A stretch of DNA of 64,000 nt from Streptomyces sp. Z26 (GCF_003665095.1 NZ_RCHV01000002.1:682001-746000); one strand, 5' to 3'; counted from the first letter of the stretch, positions 9,244 to 17,741 are shown. Notes: a model not told the origin generated them from the sequence alone. Numbers and translations are program-made.

Positions 9244-9660
9244 GTGGGGGACGGCAAGGAAGTTCTGGACATCTCCACCAAGGATCTGAAGTCGGCGGCG
9301 CCGACCTTCGGAACGCAGAGCGGTGAGCTGCTCAAGGCGGCGGAGGCGCTGGGGACGAAGCTGGACGCCCTCGGTCGGCCGTGGGGCGGTGAGGAGCAGG
9401 TCGCGGAGTTCGCCTCGAAGTACACCGCGCAACGTGCCTCCATCGAGAACGCGGTGGGGATTCTCGTGCAGGGGCTGGCGAGCGTGCATGTCGCGATGAC
9501 CGACATGGCGGACGGGCATGTCGACAACGAGGAAGCGATCCGGGGCATGTTCAACAAGCAGCAGGTGCCCGGTTGGATGCCCGGACAACGCGAATGGCAT
9601 CCGCCGATGGCGGCGCCGCAAGCTCCGGGCGCCACGCAGTCGCAGGACGGGAAGCCGTAG
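9244..9660 (+). CDS. WXG100-like (ESX/type VII) small protein
   Basis: 138 residues from the GTG at 9244, which has a GAGGGG site upstream. The predicted fold is two helices around a W-x-G turn (RPWGGEE, about residue 43), with Phe/Leu spacing typical of the WXG100/ESAT-6 superfamily, then a 40-residue Pro/Gln-rich tail. In actinobacteria such proteins pair with, or act as adaptors for, type VII-secreted polymorphic toxins. The stop codon is 5 bp before the RHS gene start, so the two are co-translated. No ESX secretion machinery lies in the window. Confidence 0.75.
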   Translation: MGDGKEVLDISTKDLKSAAPTFGTQSGELLKAAEALGTKLDALGRPWGGEEQVAEFASKYTAQRASIENAVGILVQGLASVHVAMTDMADGHVDNEEAIRGMFNKQQVPGWMPGQREWHPPMAAPQAPGATQSQDGKP

Positions 9661-9665
9661 GACTG

Positions 9666-12600
9666 ATGGGCGCGTTCGAGGAGGCCAAGGAATGGCTCAT
9701 CGAGTCGTTCGGGATGTGGTGGCCGGACGCGGACGAGGCCAAGTGCCGCCAAGCGGCTGACGCCTGGCGGGAGTTCGCGGACGCGGTCGTGGAGGTGCGA
9801 CGAGCGACCGACGGCAAGGCGAGTGCCCTCATTCACAACAACGAGGGTGAGGCGATCGATGCCTTCAAGGTGTTCTGGCACCGCTATTACCACAAGGAAG
9901 CGGGCTGGCTGCACGACCTGGAGAAGTCGGCCCGCGCCATGGGGAAGGCGCTCGACGAGTTCGCCGAGGCGATCGAGAAGGCCAAGCACGACATCGACGT
10001 GCAGATAGCGATCAACGCGACGGTGATCGTCGCGGGGATCGGTGCGGCGTTCTTCACCGCCGGGATCGCCGGCGGCGCCGCCGCGACCGCCGCGACCGCC
10101 GTCACCGAGGCCGCGTTGGCCTGCGGGGTCGCGCTCTCGGCGACGGTGGCCCGTATCGCGGCTGGCGCCCTGGTCGGTGTCGCCTTCGGCGGCGTCGAGT
10201 CGGTGGCGGTCAACCTCGCGGTGGCGCAGCCCCTGCGCATCCAGGCCGGTCTCCAGGACGGTCCCAGCCTGGACTCGGCGTCGCACGCGGCGAAGGACGG
10301 CATGGTCTACGGCGGCGTGTTCGGCAGTGCCGCCGGACCGTTCATGCGGAACGCGCCGTTCAACGGCGTACGCCTGCCGCAGAGTTTTCCGCTGCGCCCC
10401 GGCAACGGAGCCGAGCTGGCCGCCGGTTCCCGCCCGCCCAAGAACGTGAAGGCGGACCTCGACCCCATCGACGTGGCGACCGGCACCATGCTGCTGCCGC
10501 AGACGGATGTGGCACTGCCCGGCGCCCTGCCGCTGGTGTTCGAGCGCACCCACCTGTCGTCGTACCGGTGCGGAGGCTGGTTCGGCTCCAACTGGGCCTC
10601 CAGCCTGGACGAACGCGTCCAGATCGACCACGAGGGCGTGGTGTTCGCCGCCGCCGACGGCATGCGCCTGGTCTACCCGGTGCCCACCCCCGGCGAGCCG
10701 ACCCTGCCGGTGTCGGGCCCCCGCTGGCCGCTGCTCTGGAACGGCGAGCCCGACGGGGCGCTCACCGTCACCGACCCGGTCGAGGGCACCACGCGTACCT
10801 TCGCGGAGCCGGTCCGGGCCGCCGACGGCGTACTCGACCTACCCCTGGCCTGGACGGAGGACCGCAACGGGGCGCGGATCGACATCGACCGCACCGAGGC
10901 AGGCGTACCGGTCGCCGTCCGCCACTCCGGTGGCTACCACCTCGCCGTCGAGACCGACGGCCCGCGCGTCACCGCGCTGCGGCTCGTGGACGAGCCGCCC
11001 TCCGCGTACGCCCCGAGGCAGCGGTGGCGCGAGCCAGCGGGCACCCTCGTCGCCCGCTACGGCTACGAGGCGCGCGGGCACCTCAGCGAGGTCACCAACT
11101 CCAGCGGCCACCCGCTGCGTTTCACCTACGACGCCGACGGCCGCATCACCTCCTGGACCGACCGCAACGACACCTCGTACGCGTACGTCTACGACTCCGA
11201 CGGACGCGTCACCCGCACCGAGGGCAGCGGCGGCTTCCTGACCGGCACCCTCGCGTACGACGACGCACAGCGCCTCGTCACCGTCACCAACGCGCTCGGC
11301 CACCAACGGGTGTACGAGCACGACGACGCGTTCCAGATCACCGCCGAGACCGACGAACTCGGCCACATCACCCGCACGACCTGGGATTCCACCGGCACCC
11401 GCCCGGTGACGGTCACCGACCCGCTGGGCCGCACCGTCCGCCACACCTACGACGAGCTCGGCAACGCCACCTCCGTCGCCCTCCCCGACGGCAGCAGCGC
11501 GCACGCCACGTATGAGGCGCGCGGCCTGCCGCTGGAGGTCACCGAGCCCGGCGGCGCCCGATGGGCGCACACCTGGGACACTCGCGGAAACCTGCTCTCG
11601 ACGACGGACCCCTGCGGCGCCCGTACCACCTACGCGTACGACGACGCCGGCCACCTGACGGCAGTGACCGACCCGCTGGGCCACACGCAGCACATACGGA
11701 GCAACGCGGCGGGGCTGCCCGTCGCGGTCACCGACCCTCTCGGCCACACCACCAGCGTCACCCGCGACCCCTTCGGCCGCGTCACCGGCATCACCGACCC
11801 GCTCGGGCACACCACGACGATGGGATGGACCCCGGAGGGCCGACCGGCCTGGCGCCAACTCCCGGACGGCGCGCGCGAATCGTGGACCTGGGACGCCGAG
11901 GGCAACCCCCTCTCCCACACCGACCCGGGCGGACGGGTCACCCGCCACGCCCACGGACCGTTCGACGTGCCCGTGCGGCGCGTCGAGCCGGACGGCACCG
12001 AGTTCGCCTTCTCCTACGACGCGGAGCTACGCCTCACGCAGGTCACCAATCCGCAGGGCCTGCACTGGACGTACGGCTACGACCCCGCCGGGCGGCTCAC
12101 CGCCGAAACGGACTTCAACGGCCGCACCCTCACGTACGCGCACGACGCGGCGGGTCAGCTCACCTCCCGCACGAACGGCGCGGGCGAGACGCTCACGTAC
12201 ACGCGCGACACGCTCGGCCGCGTCCGTACGGTGGCCGATCCCGGGGGCGCGGAGACCACATACGCGTACGACCCCGCCGGACACCTCACTCGCGCCGCCA
12301 ACCCGGACCACGCACTCACCTGGAAGCACGACGCGCTGGGCCGTGTCCTGACCGAACACGTCGACGGCCGCACGACCCGGTGGGAACGCGACGCCCTCGG
12401 CCACGTCACCCGCCGCACCACTCCCGGCGGCGCCGAATCCCGTTGGTCCTGGGACGAGGCGGGGCGCCCCGTGCGGCTGGCCACGGACGCCGGGGCCCTG
12501 GACTTCGCGTACGACGCGAGCGGCCGCGAGACCTCCCGACACCTCGGCCCCGGCCTCACGCACGGGCAGACGTGGGACGCCAACGGCCGCCTGACCGCGC

Positions 12601-13676
12601 AGACCCTGACACGGACGAGCGAGGCACGACAGGCCCTGCTCCAGCACCGCGCCTACACCCACCGCCCCGACAGCCACATCACCGAGATCAGCGAACTCGC
12701 CGCAGGCACCCGCCGCTTCGACCTCGACCGCGGCGGCCGGGTGACCACCGTGACCGCGCACGGCTGGACCGAGACGTACACCTACGACGAGGCGGGCAAC
12801 GTCTCGCGGGCCGCGCACCCGGCCGACGACGACTCCAAAGCCGAGCCACGCGAACACACCGGCACGCTCCTACGACGCTCCGGCCGCACCGGCTACACCT
12901 ACGACGGGCAGGGGCGGCTCGTCCGCGAGACCCGCCAGCTTCTCAGCGGCGGAACGCGGAGTCGTACCTACACATGGAACGCGCACGATCAGCTGACCGA
13001 CGTCACCGCGTACGACGGCGAACGGTGGCACTACACGTACGACGCGCTGGGTCGCCGTACGACGAAACGCCTGCTGGCGAGCGACGACGGCGATTCGCCC
13101 TCCGCTCCGGACCTGACGTTCACCTGGGACGGTACGCGCCTCGCGGAGCAGGTCACGGCAGACGGGTACACCACCACGTGGGACCACGCGCCGGGGACGC
13201 ACACACCGGTCGCCCAGACGACGCGCCGCGTCCGATCCGCGCCCACGGGTCCGCCGTCGTCCCCCATCGCCGCGCTCGCCTACACCACCGCGACCGTCGA
13301 GGCTCCCACCTTCCACGCGGTGCTCACGGACCACACGGGTACGCCCACGGAACTGGTCACTCCCGACGGCGACATCGCCTGGCAACTCCGCACTACCCTC
13401 TGGGGCACCCCACTCCCGGGCCCCGCCCGCACCACCACAGTGGACTGCCCGCTCCGTTTCCCCGGCAGTACGCCGACCCCGAAAGCGGCCTGCACTACAA
13501 CTACTTCCGCTACTACGACCCCCACACCACCCGCTACCTCACCCCGGACCCCCTCGGCCTCACCCCAGCCCCCAACCCGCACACGTACATCACCAACCCA
13601 CACGCGGAAACCGACCCGCTGGGCTCGTTCAACTGCAACTGGCGTGATGGAGCGCAAGGGCCACTCAACCCGGTGA
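9666..13676 (+). CDS. RHS/YD-repeat polymorphic toxin, reading frame broken near its conserved end
   Basis: As read, 1,336 residues. Residues 1-110 form a WxG-like helical entry domain; residues about 115-200 carry two hydrophobic Ala/Gly-rich segments. The DUF6531-type start of the RHS shell (DPIDVATGTMLLPQTDVALP) is near residue 270, and a long run of YD repeats (TYDADGRITSWTDRN, YAYDDAGHLTAVTDPLG and others) continues to about residue 1240. The RHS core consensus should read LRFPGQYADPESGLHYN. Here the frame reads LRFPG and then leaves into a Thr/Pro-rich shadow frame, because one C appears to be missing in GGCAG at about 13464-13468 (GGCCAG expected). The next frame resumes the consensus exactly. 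The protein as encoded would be a shell without its toxin tip. A sequencing error would give the same picture. Confidence 0.85.
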   Translation: MGAFEEAKEWLIESFGMWWPDADEAKCRQAADAWREFADAVVEVRRATDGKASALIHNNEGEAIDAFKVFWHRYYHKEAGWLHDLEKSARAMGKALDEFAEAIEKAKHDIDVQIAINATVIVAGIGAAFFTAGIAGGAAATAATAVTEAALACGVALSATVARIAAGALVGVAFGGVESVAVNLAVAQPLRIQAGLQDGPSLDSASHAAKDGMVYGGVFGSAAGPFMRNAPFNGVRLPQSFPLRPGNGAELAAGSRPPKNVKADLDPIDVATGTMLLPQTDVALPGALPLVFERTHLSSYRCGGWFGSNWASSLDERVQIDHEGVVFAAADGMRLVYPVPTPGEPTLPVSGPRWPLLWNGEPDGALTVTDPVEGTTRTFAEPVRAADGVLDLPLAWTEDRNGARIDIDRTEAGVPVAVRHSGGYHLAVETDGPRVTALRLVDEPPSAYAPRQRWREPAGTLVARYGYEARGHLSEVTNSSGHPLRFTYDADGRITSWTDRNDTSYAYVYDSDGRVTRTEGSGGFLTGTLAYDDAQRLVTVTNALGHQRVYEHDDAFQITAETDELGHITRTTWDSTGTRPVTVTDPLGRTVRHTYDELGNATSVALPDGSSAHATYEARGLPLEVTEPGGARWAHTWDTRGNLLSTTDPCGARTTYAYDDAGHLTAVTDPLGHTQHIRSNAAGLPVAVTDPLGHTTSVTRDPFGRVTGITDPLGHTTTMGWTPEGRPAWRQLPDGARESWTWDAEGNPLSHTDPGGRVTRHAHGPFDVPVRRVEPDGTEFAFSYDAELRLTQVTNPQGLHWTYGYDPAGRLTAETDFNGRTLTYAHDAAGQLTSRTNGAGETLTYTRDTLGRVRTVADPGGAETTYAYDPAGHLTRAANPDHALTWKHDALGRVLTEHVDGRTTRWERDALGHVTRRTTPGGAESRWSWDEAGRPVRLATDAGALDFAYDASGRETSRHLGPGLTHGQTWDANGRLTAQTLTRTSEARQALLQHRAYTHRPDSHITEISELAAGTRRFDLDRGGRVTTVTAHGWTETYTYDEAGNVSRAAHPADDDSKAEPREHTGTLLRRSGRTGYTYDGQGRLVRETRQLLSGGTRSRTYTWNAHDQLTDVTAYDGERWHYTYDALGRRTTKRLLASDDGDSPSAPDLTFTWDGTRLAEQVTADGYTTTWDHAPGTHTPVAQTTRRVRSAPTGPPSSPIAALAYTTATVEAPTFHAVLTDHTGTPTELVTPDGDIAWQLRTTLWGTPLPGPARTTTVDCPLRFPGSTPTPKAACTTTTSATTTPTPPATSPRTPSASPQPPTRTRTSPTHTRKPTRWARSTATGVMERKGHSTR

Positions 13677-13990
13677 ATCAAGAGCGGCATCGGCAAGCTC
13701 TCACCCAAGAGTCCGCCGAATCAATGTTCACGAAAAACGGAGAGCTTACAGATACCGCAATTAGGAATTCCTGCGAGATAATCCCAGGAACGAGCCTAAA
13801 ACATCCTCCAGTAAAGGCGCACTTGACGGCCGACGGCAGCTCCATGAGGGACTGGGCAAAGTATTCCACGCCGACACACCAAAGCCCGTATGGCGACTTT
13901 CAGGTACATTATTACTATAATTCCAAAACAGGGTCTGTGGCGTATGATTACGACTATAAAGCAGTAATGAACGCGAGAGGCAGGAAATGA
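13466..13990 (+). pseudogene. displaced RHS core end and C-terminal toxin tip
   Basis: In the +2 frame, translation resumes with QYADPESGLHYNYFRYYDP, TPDPLGLTPAPNPHTYITNP and ETDPLGSF, the canonical end of the RHS core. A tip of about 120 residues then begins at FNCNWRDGAQGPLNP and contains HYYYNSKTGSVAYDYDY near its end. The tip has visibly lower GC than the shell, as expected for exchanged toxin cassettes. I do not recognise the toxin family. No start codon or ribosome site allows independent expression of the whole piece, so it depends on the upstream frame. The stop overlaps the immunity gene's leader by one base. Confidence 0.7.
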
Positions 13991-13991
13991 C

Positions 13992-14357
13992 ATGCTCGTA
14001 CGGGTCCTGAAATCCGGTCACGCAAATCCGACACCGCTTCGAAGCGACGTCGACCACGTAGTACTTGAAGTAATCTGCCTCCCATACCGGAAGGCGAATT
14101 ACTACCGGATCGAACCGCGGGATGGCGGTGCACCCGGATTCCACGATTCGCGACTCTTCGAAATCACCAGTAGAACGATCCCCGCCTCCTGGGTAGCCCA
14201 CGGGGGAGAAGACGGATGCATTTCTTTCACTCCAGAGCCTTGGACCGTTGACGGATTCTGGGAAGCTTTTTTCGACAGGGAGGAGTGGGCGGTTCAGATT
14301 TATTTCCGAAATCGAGACGAATTGCTCAAAGAGTTGCCGGATTCGATGAGTTATTGA
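13992..14357 (+). CDS. putative immunity protein of the RHS toxin tip
   Basis: 121 residues, low-GC like the tip, beginning one base after the tip's stop, with a GGCAGGAAA ribosome site inside the tip's last codons. No named family recognised. The protein is acidic and rich in aromatic residues (for example WTVDGFWEAFFDREEWAVQIYF), which suits a small globular binding protein. Position immediately 3' of a polymorphic toxin tip is the standard place for the cognate immunity gene, and this is the main evidence. Function is inferred from context only. Confidence 0.7.
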   Translation: MLVRVLKSGHANPTPLRSDVDHVVLEVICLPYRKANYYRIEPRDGGAPGFHDSRLFEITSRTIPASWVAHGGEDGCISFTPEPWTVDGFWEAFFDREEWAVQIYFRNRDELLKELPDSMSY

Positions 14358-14633
14358 CCATAGCAACCACTACAACAAAAGACTAGCCCCATTTCCACGG
14401 AAGCCGCACCCCTTCACATAAAGGGTGGAGCATAGCGGACTTTCAATCATTACGCAGTTCAGGTTTTGACTGCCGTCGAAACTAGCGAACTCGGCGATTC
14501 CTCACGGAAGCTCGCGAATCCGAACGCTCCTGTACACCGGCAGGCGCACATCGGAAATCAATGGGTAAGTGAGGCTGTGTTGGGCTCGACGACATGTCGG
14601 GTTCGTGTAGGGACCAGGGAGTACACGCGTACG

Positions 14634-14916
14634 CTCCCCCATTCACGCCGTAGCGATGCGGATGGCCGTGGTCTCATCGTCGAGGAACGTCGACAAGAGT
14701 GCCGCCTCCGCGTGGATCTCCTCCCGTTCCGGTGCCGTGAGGGTGCGGAACGGGGTGAGGTGGAGGGTGTGGTCGCGGACCGTCCAGGTGGCGGTGGCGC
14801 GGCCGTCGGCCAGGAGGACGCGGTCGCCCGCCACCGAGACGCCGAGGTGGGCGTCGTCGATGATGCGGCTGCGGCCCTGGTAGCCAAGGATCGCGTGATC
14901 GAAGGCCGGGAGGAAG
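14634..14916 (-). pseudogene. 3' fragment of an AlkZ-like winged-helix gene (duplicate of 24940-25222)
   Basis: Without gaps, bases 14634-14916 align to 24940-25222, a constant offset of 10,306. By eye only about five mismatches occur between 14677 and 14916, with a more diverged 36-bp patch at the C-terminal codons. In reverse it encodes the last ~85 residues of the complete gene at 24949-26073 (VRDHTLHLTPFRTLTAPERE is shared). The 5' three quarters are absent, so it cannot be functional. About 275 bp to its left (14358-14633) hold no recognisable gene and look like low-GC debris. Confidence 0.85.
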
Positions 14917-14991
14917 AGAGGAGATCATCATTTTTACTGCACCACAGGATGGGGACCATGACTCAAGCAATGGAATTTACCGCAAGAATAA

Positions 14992-15348
14992 AGAATTAGA
15001 TTCCATCTCGGCAAGAATCGAGGTAGTCAAACTTCTTCCACTTACGTTGACGCAACAGAAAGACTCGACGCGGAATGGAAAAGAATCACAGAAAGCATTC
15101 ACCTTCCCGCAGAGGATAACGAATTTCTCCTCCGGGTCTCCGATCCTGAAAGAGGTGAAATAACATGGATGCCCGTACGTGACGACCACGGCGGGAACCT
15201 CCCCTCTCGAATCCTAAGGGGCATGGGAAACCAGGAGTTCATCACCATGTCGACGACAGGTGACCACATGTGCGCGGTAACCGAAGAGGAAGATGAATAC
15301 TGGATCATTTACCACAATTTCACCAGCAACCACACCACAAGCGGGTAG
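14992..15348 (+). pseudogene. low-GC orphan reading frame lacking a start
   Basis: An open frame of 118 codons follows a TAA at 14989 and has no ATG, GTG or TTG until the ATG at 15169, which would give 59 residues. The translation is protein-like (LDAEWKRITESIHLPAEDNE, then EEEDEYWIIYHNF) and acidic, similar in character to immunity proteins. Either the 5' end was lost when the neighbouring fragment was inserted, or a frameshift separates it from the +2 frame upstream (IFTAPQDGDHDSSNGIY at about 14933). AGGTGAA at 15152-15158 could serve the short version. No family recognised. Confidence 0.4.
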
Positions 15349-16045
15349 CGGCAACCACGAAAATATCCGCAGATTGCAATCTGGGCAGACGAAACTAGGC
15401 TTGAAAGTGGCCTGGCGCAATGCCAATTCCTCTATCGAGAACTTGGAAACGGGCAACTTCTACTGTGCATGGGCGATCGTTTATGCAGCGAAAGACCATA
15501 GGCGGGACCGTCGATTCGACCGGTGGAGCGGCTGGCAATCTACTGGCTCGATTCATCGTCTCGGGTGGCCCTCGATGACAGGGCGCAGCGAGGTGGAAAT
15601 ATTGCAGGGGTTCGATGAACCAGACTCCAGGGAGTTCCCGGCACAGTTCTCGCACTCTCGATGCAGGGACGCCTTTTTGCGACTAGCGCAAGCGATTCAA
15701 GAGACCTTCGACGTTTCACCCGATATCGACTCGCGAGTTCAGGATGCCAGTCACCACGGGGACATCGTAATACCGGCCGAAAGCACCGCCAGCGGGAAGA
15801 GTCTCATCATCCGCGTGAGCAACTTCGGCAGCCTGGTGACCGTGGGCGCAGGGGGACTTGCCCGCGACAGCGCGGATGCCGTCTCATCACTCAGCGCATC
15901 TGACGAAGAACGAATCCTTCGCGTAGCTACGAGCCTCGGGTTCAGGGTTATTTCCGGTAGCACACTGCGACAGCGGTACACCGGATTGACCGAAATGGAC
16001 GACTGGCAGTCAACATGGTGGTATCGATTTTTCGACTACACCTAG
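15293..16045 (+). CDS. hypothetical protein in toxin-cassette remnant region
   Basis: 250 residues from the first ATG, which overlaps the preceding orphan frame by 56 bp; the true start could be the GTG at 15407 (VAWRNANSS). No family recognised. The C-terminal half (SLIIRVSNFGSLVTVGAGG to the STWWYRFFDYT end) looks like a folded alpha/beta protein, and base composition is lower in GC than the flanks. Its place behind an RHS toxin, an immunity-like gene and pseudogene debris suggests another orphan immunity or accessory gene, but nothing in the sequence proves it. Confidence 0.55.
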   Translation: MNTGSFTTISPATTPQAGSGNHENIRRLQSGQTKLGLKVAWRNANSSIENLETGNFYCAWAIVYAAKDHRRDRRFDRWSGWQSTGSIHRLGWPSMTGRSEVEILQGFDEPDSREFPAQFSHSRCRDAFLRLAQAIQETFDVSPDIDSRVQDASHHGDIVIPAESTASGKSLIIRVSNFGSLVTVGAGGLARDSADAVSSLSASDEERILRVATSLGFRVISGSTLRQRYTGLTEMDDWQSTWWYRFFDYT

Positions 16046-16152
16046 GATGCGTCAATCTCCGCTCCAACTTTCCGATGGCACATAGCTGACAGGAGGCGAG
16101 CGCGCGGACGCCCTCTCGTACGCCGGGGCGAACGAGACCTGACCGTCGACCC

Positions 16153-17136
16153 TTGTCAGTATCCAGAATCCTGTTTACTGTTCGGCTCGTGCACGATGTC
16201 GACTCCCGCTTCCTCACCCGCAACGGTCTCGCCGCGCGGCAGCTGGCCGTCCTGCTGCTGAACCATGCGCCGGACACCCGCCTGCCCCGGGTGCGGGACT
16301 TCGCCGAGGAGTTGGGGTGTGGCAACGGGACCGTTCAGGCCGCGCTCCAGCTGTTGGAGGAGGCCGGTGCGATCGCCACGACGGCACGGGGTCACCTGGG
16401 CACGTTCCTCGTGCACTCCGATCGCGCGGTGCTGTGGCGGCTGTCCGGGCTCGGCACGTTGCTCGCGGCGATGCCGCTGCCGTACTCCCGTCGGTACGAG
16501 GGGTTGGCCACCGGCCTGCGGGGGGCGTTCGAGCAGGCCGGGGCGCCGTTCGCCGTCACCTTCATGCGCGGCGCCGGGGCCCGGACCGCCGCGCTGCTGG
16601 ACGGCAAGGTGGATCTGGTGGTGCTGTCGCGGTTCGCCGCGGACCAGTTGGTCGCCGAGCACCCCGTGGAGCTGGTGGCCGATCTCGGGCCCGCCACCTA
16701 CGTCGGCGAGCACGGCATGCTGGTGCGGCACGGCGTCGACCTGGAGGCCCCGGGGTTGCGCGTGGCGGTCGACCACGCGTCGGAGGATCTGCGCATGCTG
16801 GTGGAGCGCGTGTTCGCCGGGCGGCGTGACATCGAGTGGCGCGAGGTGTCCTACATGCAACTGCGCGACCTCTTCGCCCGCCACGAGGTGGACGCCACCG
16901 TCTGGAACCTGGACGAGGCGCAGGATCGGCTCGGGATCGGCGTCGACGTCCTCCCGTTGGGCGACGAGGTCACGCAGGAGCTGGCGCTGCGCAACTCCAG
17001 CGCGGCCGTGATCGGTCGCAAGGAGGGCAAGGACGGTACGAAGGCGCTCGGCGCGGTACGTGACGCTCTCGACCTGTCGGTGGTGACGCGGATGCAGAGC
17101 GAGGTGTTGCGGGGCGAACGTACGCCCTCGTACTGA
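16153..17136 (+). CDS. yhfZ: YhfZ-family DNA-binding protein
   Basis: Up to 327 residues (TTG start at 16153) or 315 from the GTG at 16189. A GntR-like winged helix-turn-helix lies at about residues 35-85 (RVRDFAEELGCGNGTVQAAL, then LLEEAGAIATTARGHLGTF). A periplasmic-binding-protein-like effector domain follows (DGKVDLVVLSRFAADQLVAE and YVGEHGMLVRHGVDLE), the architecture of the YhfZ family of E. coli. It is the first gene of an eight-gene unit whose members match the E. coli yhf cluster, so it is probably the local regulator. Its ligand is unknown. No strong ribosome site precedes either start. Confidence 0.88.
   Translation: MSVSRILFTVRLVHDVDSRFLTRNGLAARQLAVLLLNHAPDTRLPRVRDFAEELGCGNGTVQAALQLLEEAGAIATTARGHLGTFLVHSDRAVLWRLSGLGTLLAAMPLPYSRRYEGLATGLRGAFEQAGAPFAVTFMRGAGARTAALLDGKVDLVVLSRFAADQLVAEHPVELVADLGPATYVGEHGMLVRHGVDLEAPGLRVAVDHASEDLRMLVERVFAGRRDIEWREVSYMQLRDLFARHEVDATVWNLDEAQDRLGIGVDVLPLGDEVTQELALRNSSAAVIGRKEGKDGTKALGAVRDALDLSVVTRMQSEVLRGERTPSY
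16164..16173. promoter_or_regulatory. CAGAATCCTG motif upstream of yhfZ
   Basis: The 10-mer CAGAATCCTG, a quasi-palindrome (CAG...CTG), occurs here and again at 17219-17228 in front of yhfY. Similar flanks on both sides (AGTA before, TGTT after) extend the likeness. It overlaps the TTG at 16153 if that is the yhfZ start; if it is an operator, the GTG at 16189 becomes the better start. Candidate site for YhfZ autoregulation. Confidence 0.4.
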
Positions 17137-17176
17137 CCCGGGGCCCGGACCGACCGGGTGCGAGCGCGGGACCCAC

Positions 17177-17191
17177 GGGGAAAATTTCCCC
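17177..17191. promoter_or_regulatory. perfect palindrome between yhfZ and yhfY
   Basis: GGGGAAAATTTCCCC is a 7+1+7 inverted repeat lying 63 bp before the yhfY start and 40 bp after the yhfZ stop. It lacks a loop and T-run, so it suits a protein-binding site better than a terminator. Together with the CAGAATCCTG repeat downstream it suggests a second, internal promoter. Confidence 0.4.
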
Positions 17192-17218
17192 GCCGGGGTG
17201 TCACGCGGGCTGAAAGTA

Positions 17219-17228
17219 CAGAATCCTG
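17219..17228. promoter_or_regulatory. CAGAATCCTG motif upstream of yhfY
   Basis: Second exact copy of the 10-mer found before yhfZ. It ends 13 bp upstream of the AGGAGG ribosome site of yhfY. See the copy at 16164. Confidence 0.4.
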
Positions 17229-17253
17229 GTGATTGTTTTTTAGGAGGATCGCG

Positions 17254-17640
17254 GTGGACGAACAGCTCGCTCTCCGACTTCGACTGTTCCGCGAGGGCGG
17301 CCAGGTCCCCGCTACGGTCGTCGACTTCGTGGCCGACGAGCTGACCGCGCTGGAGGCCGAGGGGCACACCATCACCGAGGCGACGGCGGGCATGCTCACC
17401 AGCCATCTCACGATGGCGTTCGGCCGCCTCCTGCGCGGGGAGCCGATCGACGAGTTCTCCGCCGACGCCCAGGTGGCCGCGGAGCTGGCCGACCACCCCG
17501 AGGCCGTCGCGCGGGCGCGGGCGATCTCCGTACGGGCCGAGGCGCGGCTCGGGGCCGCGCTGCCCGAGTCGGAGGTCAACTTCCTCGGTCTGCACCTGGC
17601 CGTACTGGCACAGCGGCCACCCCCCACCCCGGCCCCCTGA
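17254..17640 (+). CDS. yhfY: PRD-domain protein, YhfY-like
   Basis: 128 residues from a GTG with an ideal AGGAGG seven bases upstream. The all-helical PRD fold is suggested by a His in a LTSHLTMAFGRLL helix and a closing SEVNFLGLHLAVL segment, where PRD modules carry their phosphorylatable His. PRDs normally sense PTS phosphorylation in antiterminators; in the yhf cluster a single free-standing PRD protein is characteristic. It is followed by a 100-bp gap with a short tandem repeat and then yhfU. Confidence 0.85.
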   Translation: MDEQLALRLRLFREGGQVPATVVDFVADELTALEAEGHTITEATAGMLTSHLTMAFGRLLRGEPIDEFSADAQVAAELADHPEAVARARAISVRAEARLGAALPESEVNFLGLHLAVLAQRPPPTPAP

Positions 17641-17677
17641 CCGTCGCGGACGGACGGCCCCGCGCACCTCCGTACAC

Positions 17678-17712
17678 GACACGCGACACGCGACACGCGA
17701 CGCACGACACAC
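17678..17712. repeat. 7-bp tandem repeat (GACACGC)
   Basis: Three exact copies of GACACGC followed by two degenerate ones (GACGCAC, GACACAC), in the yhfY-yhfU gap. Probably slippage-derived; no function evident. Confidence 0.7.
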
Positions 17713-17741
17713 CACCGACCAGAACAGAGAGCAGGTCACCA

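Noticed and set aside
14466..14999. 177-residue forward frame at 14.5 kb
   Set aside because: Mostly antisense to the duplicated AlkZ-like fragment; its body mirrors the antisense of 24.98-25.2 kb.
17678..17712. CRISPR-like short repeats near yhfU
   Set aside because: The units are 7 bp and contiguous with no spacers, so this is a simple tandem repeat.
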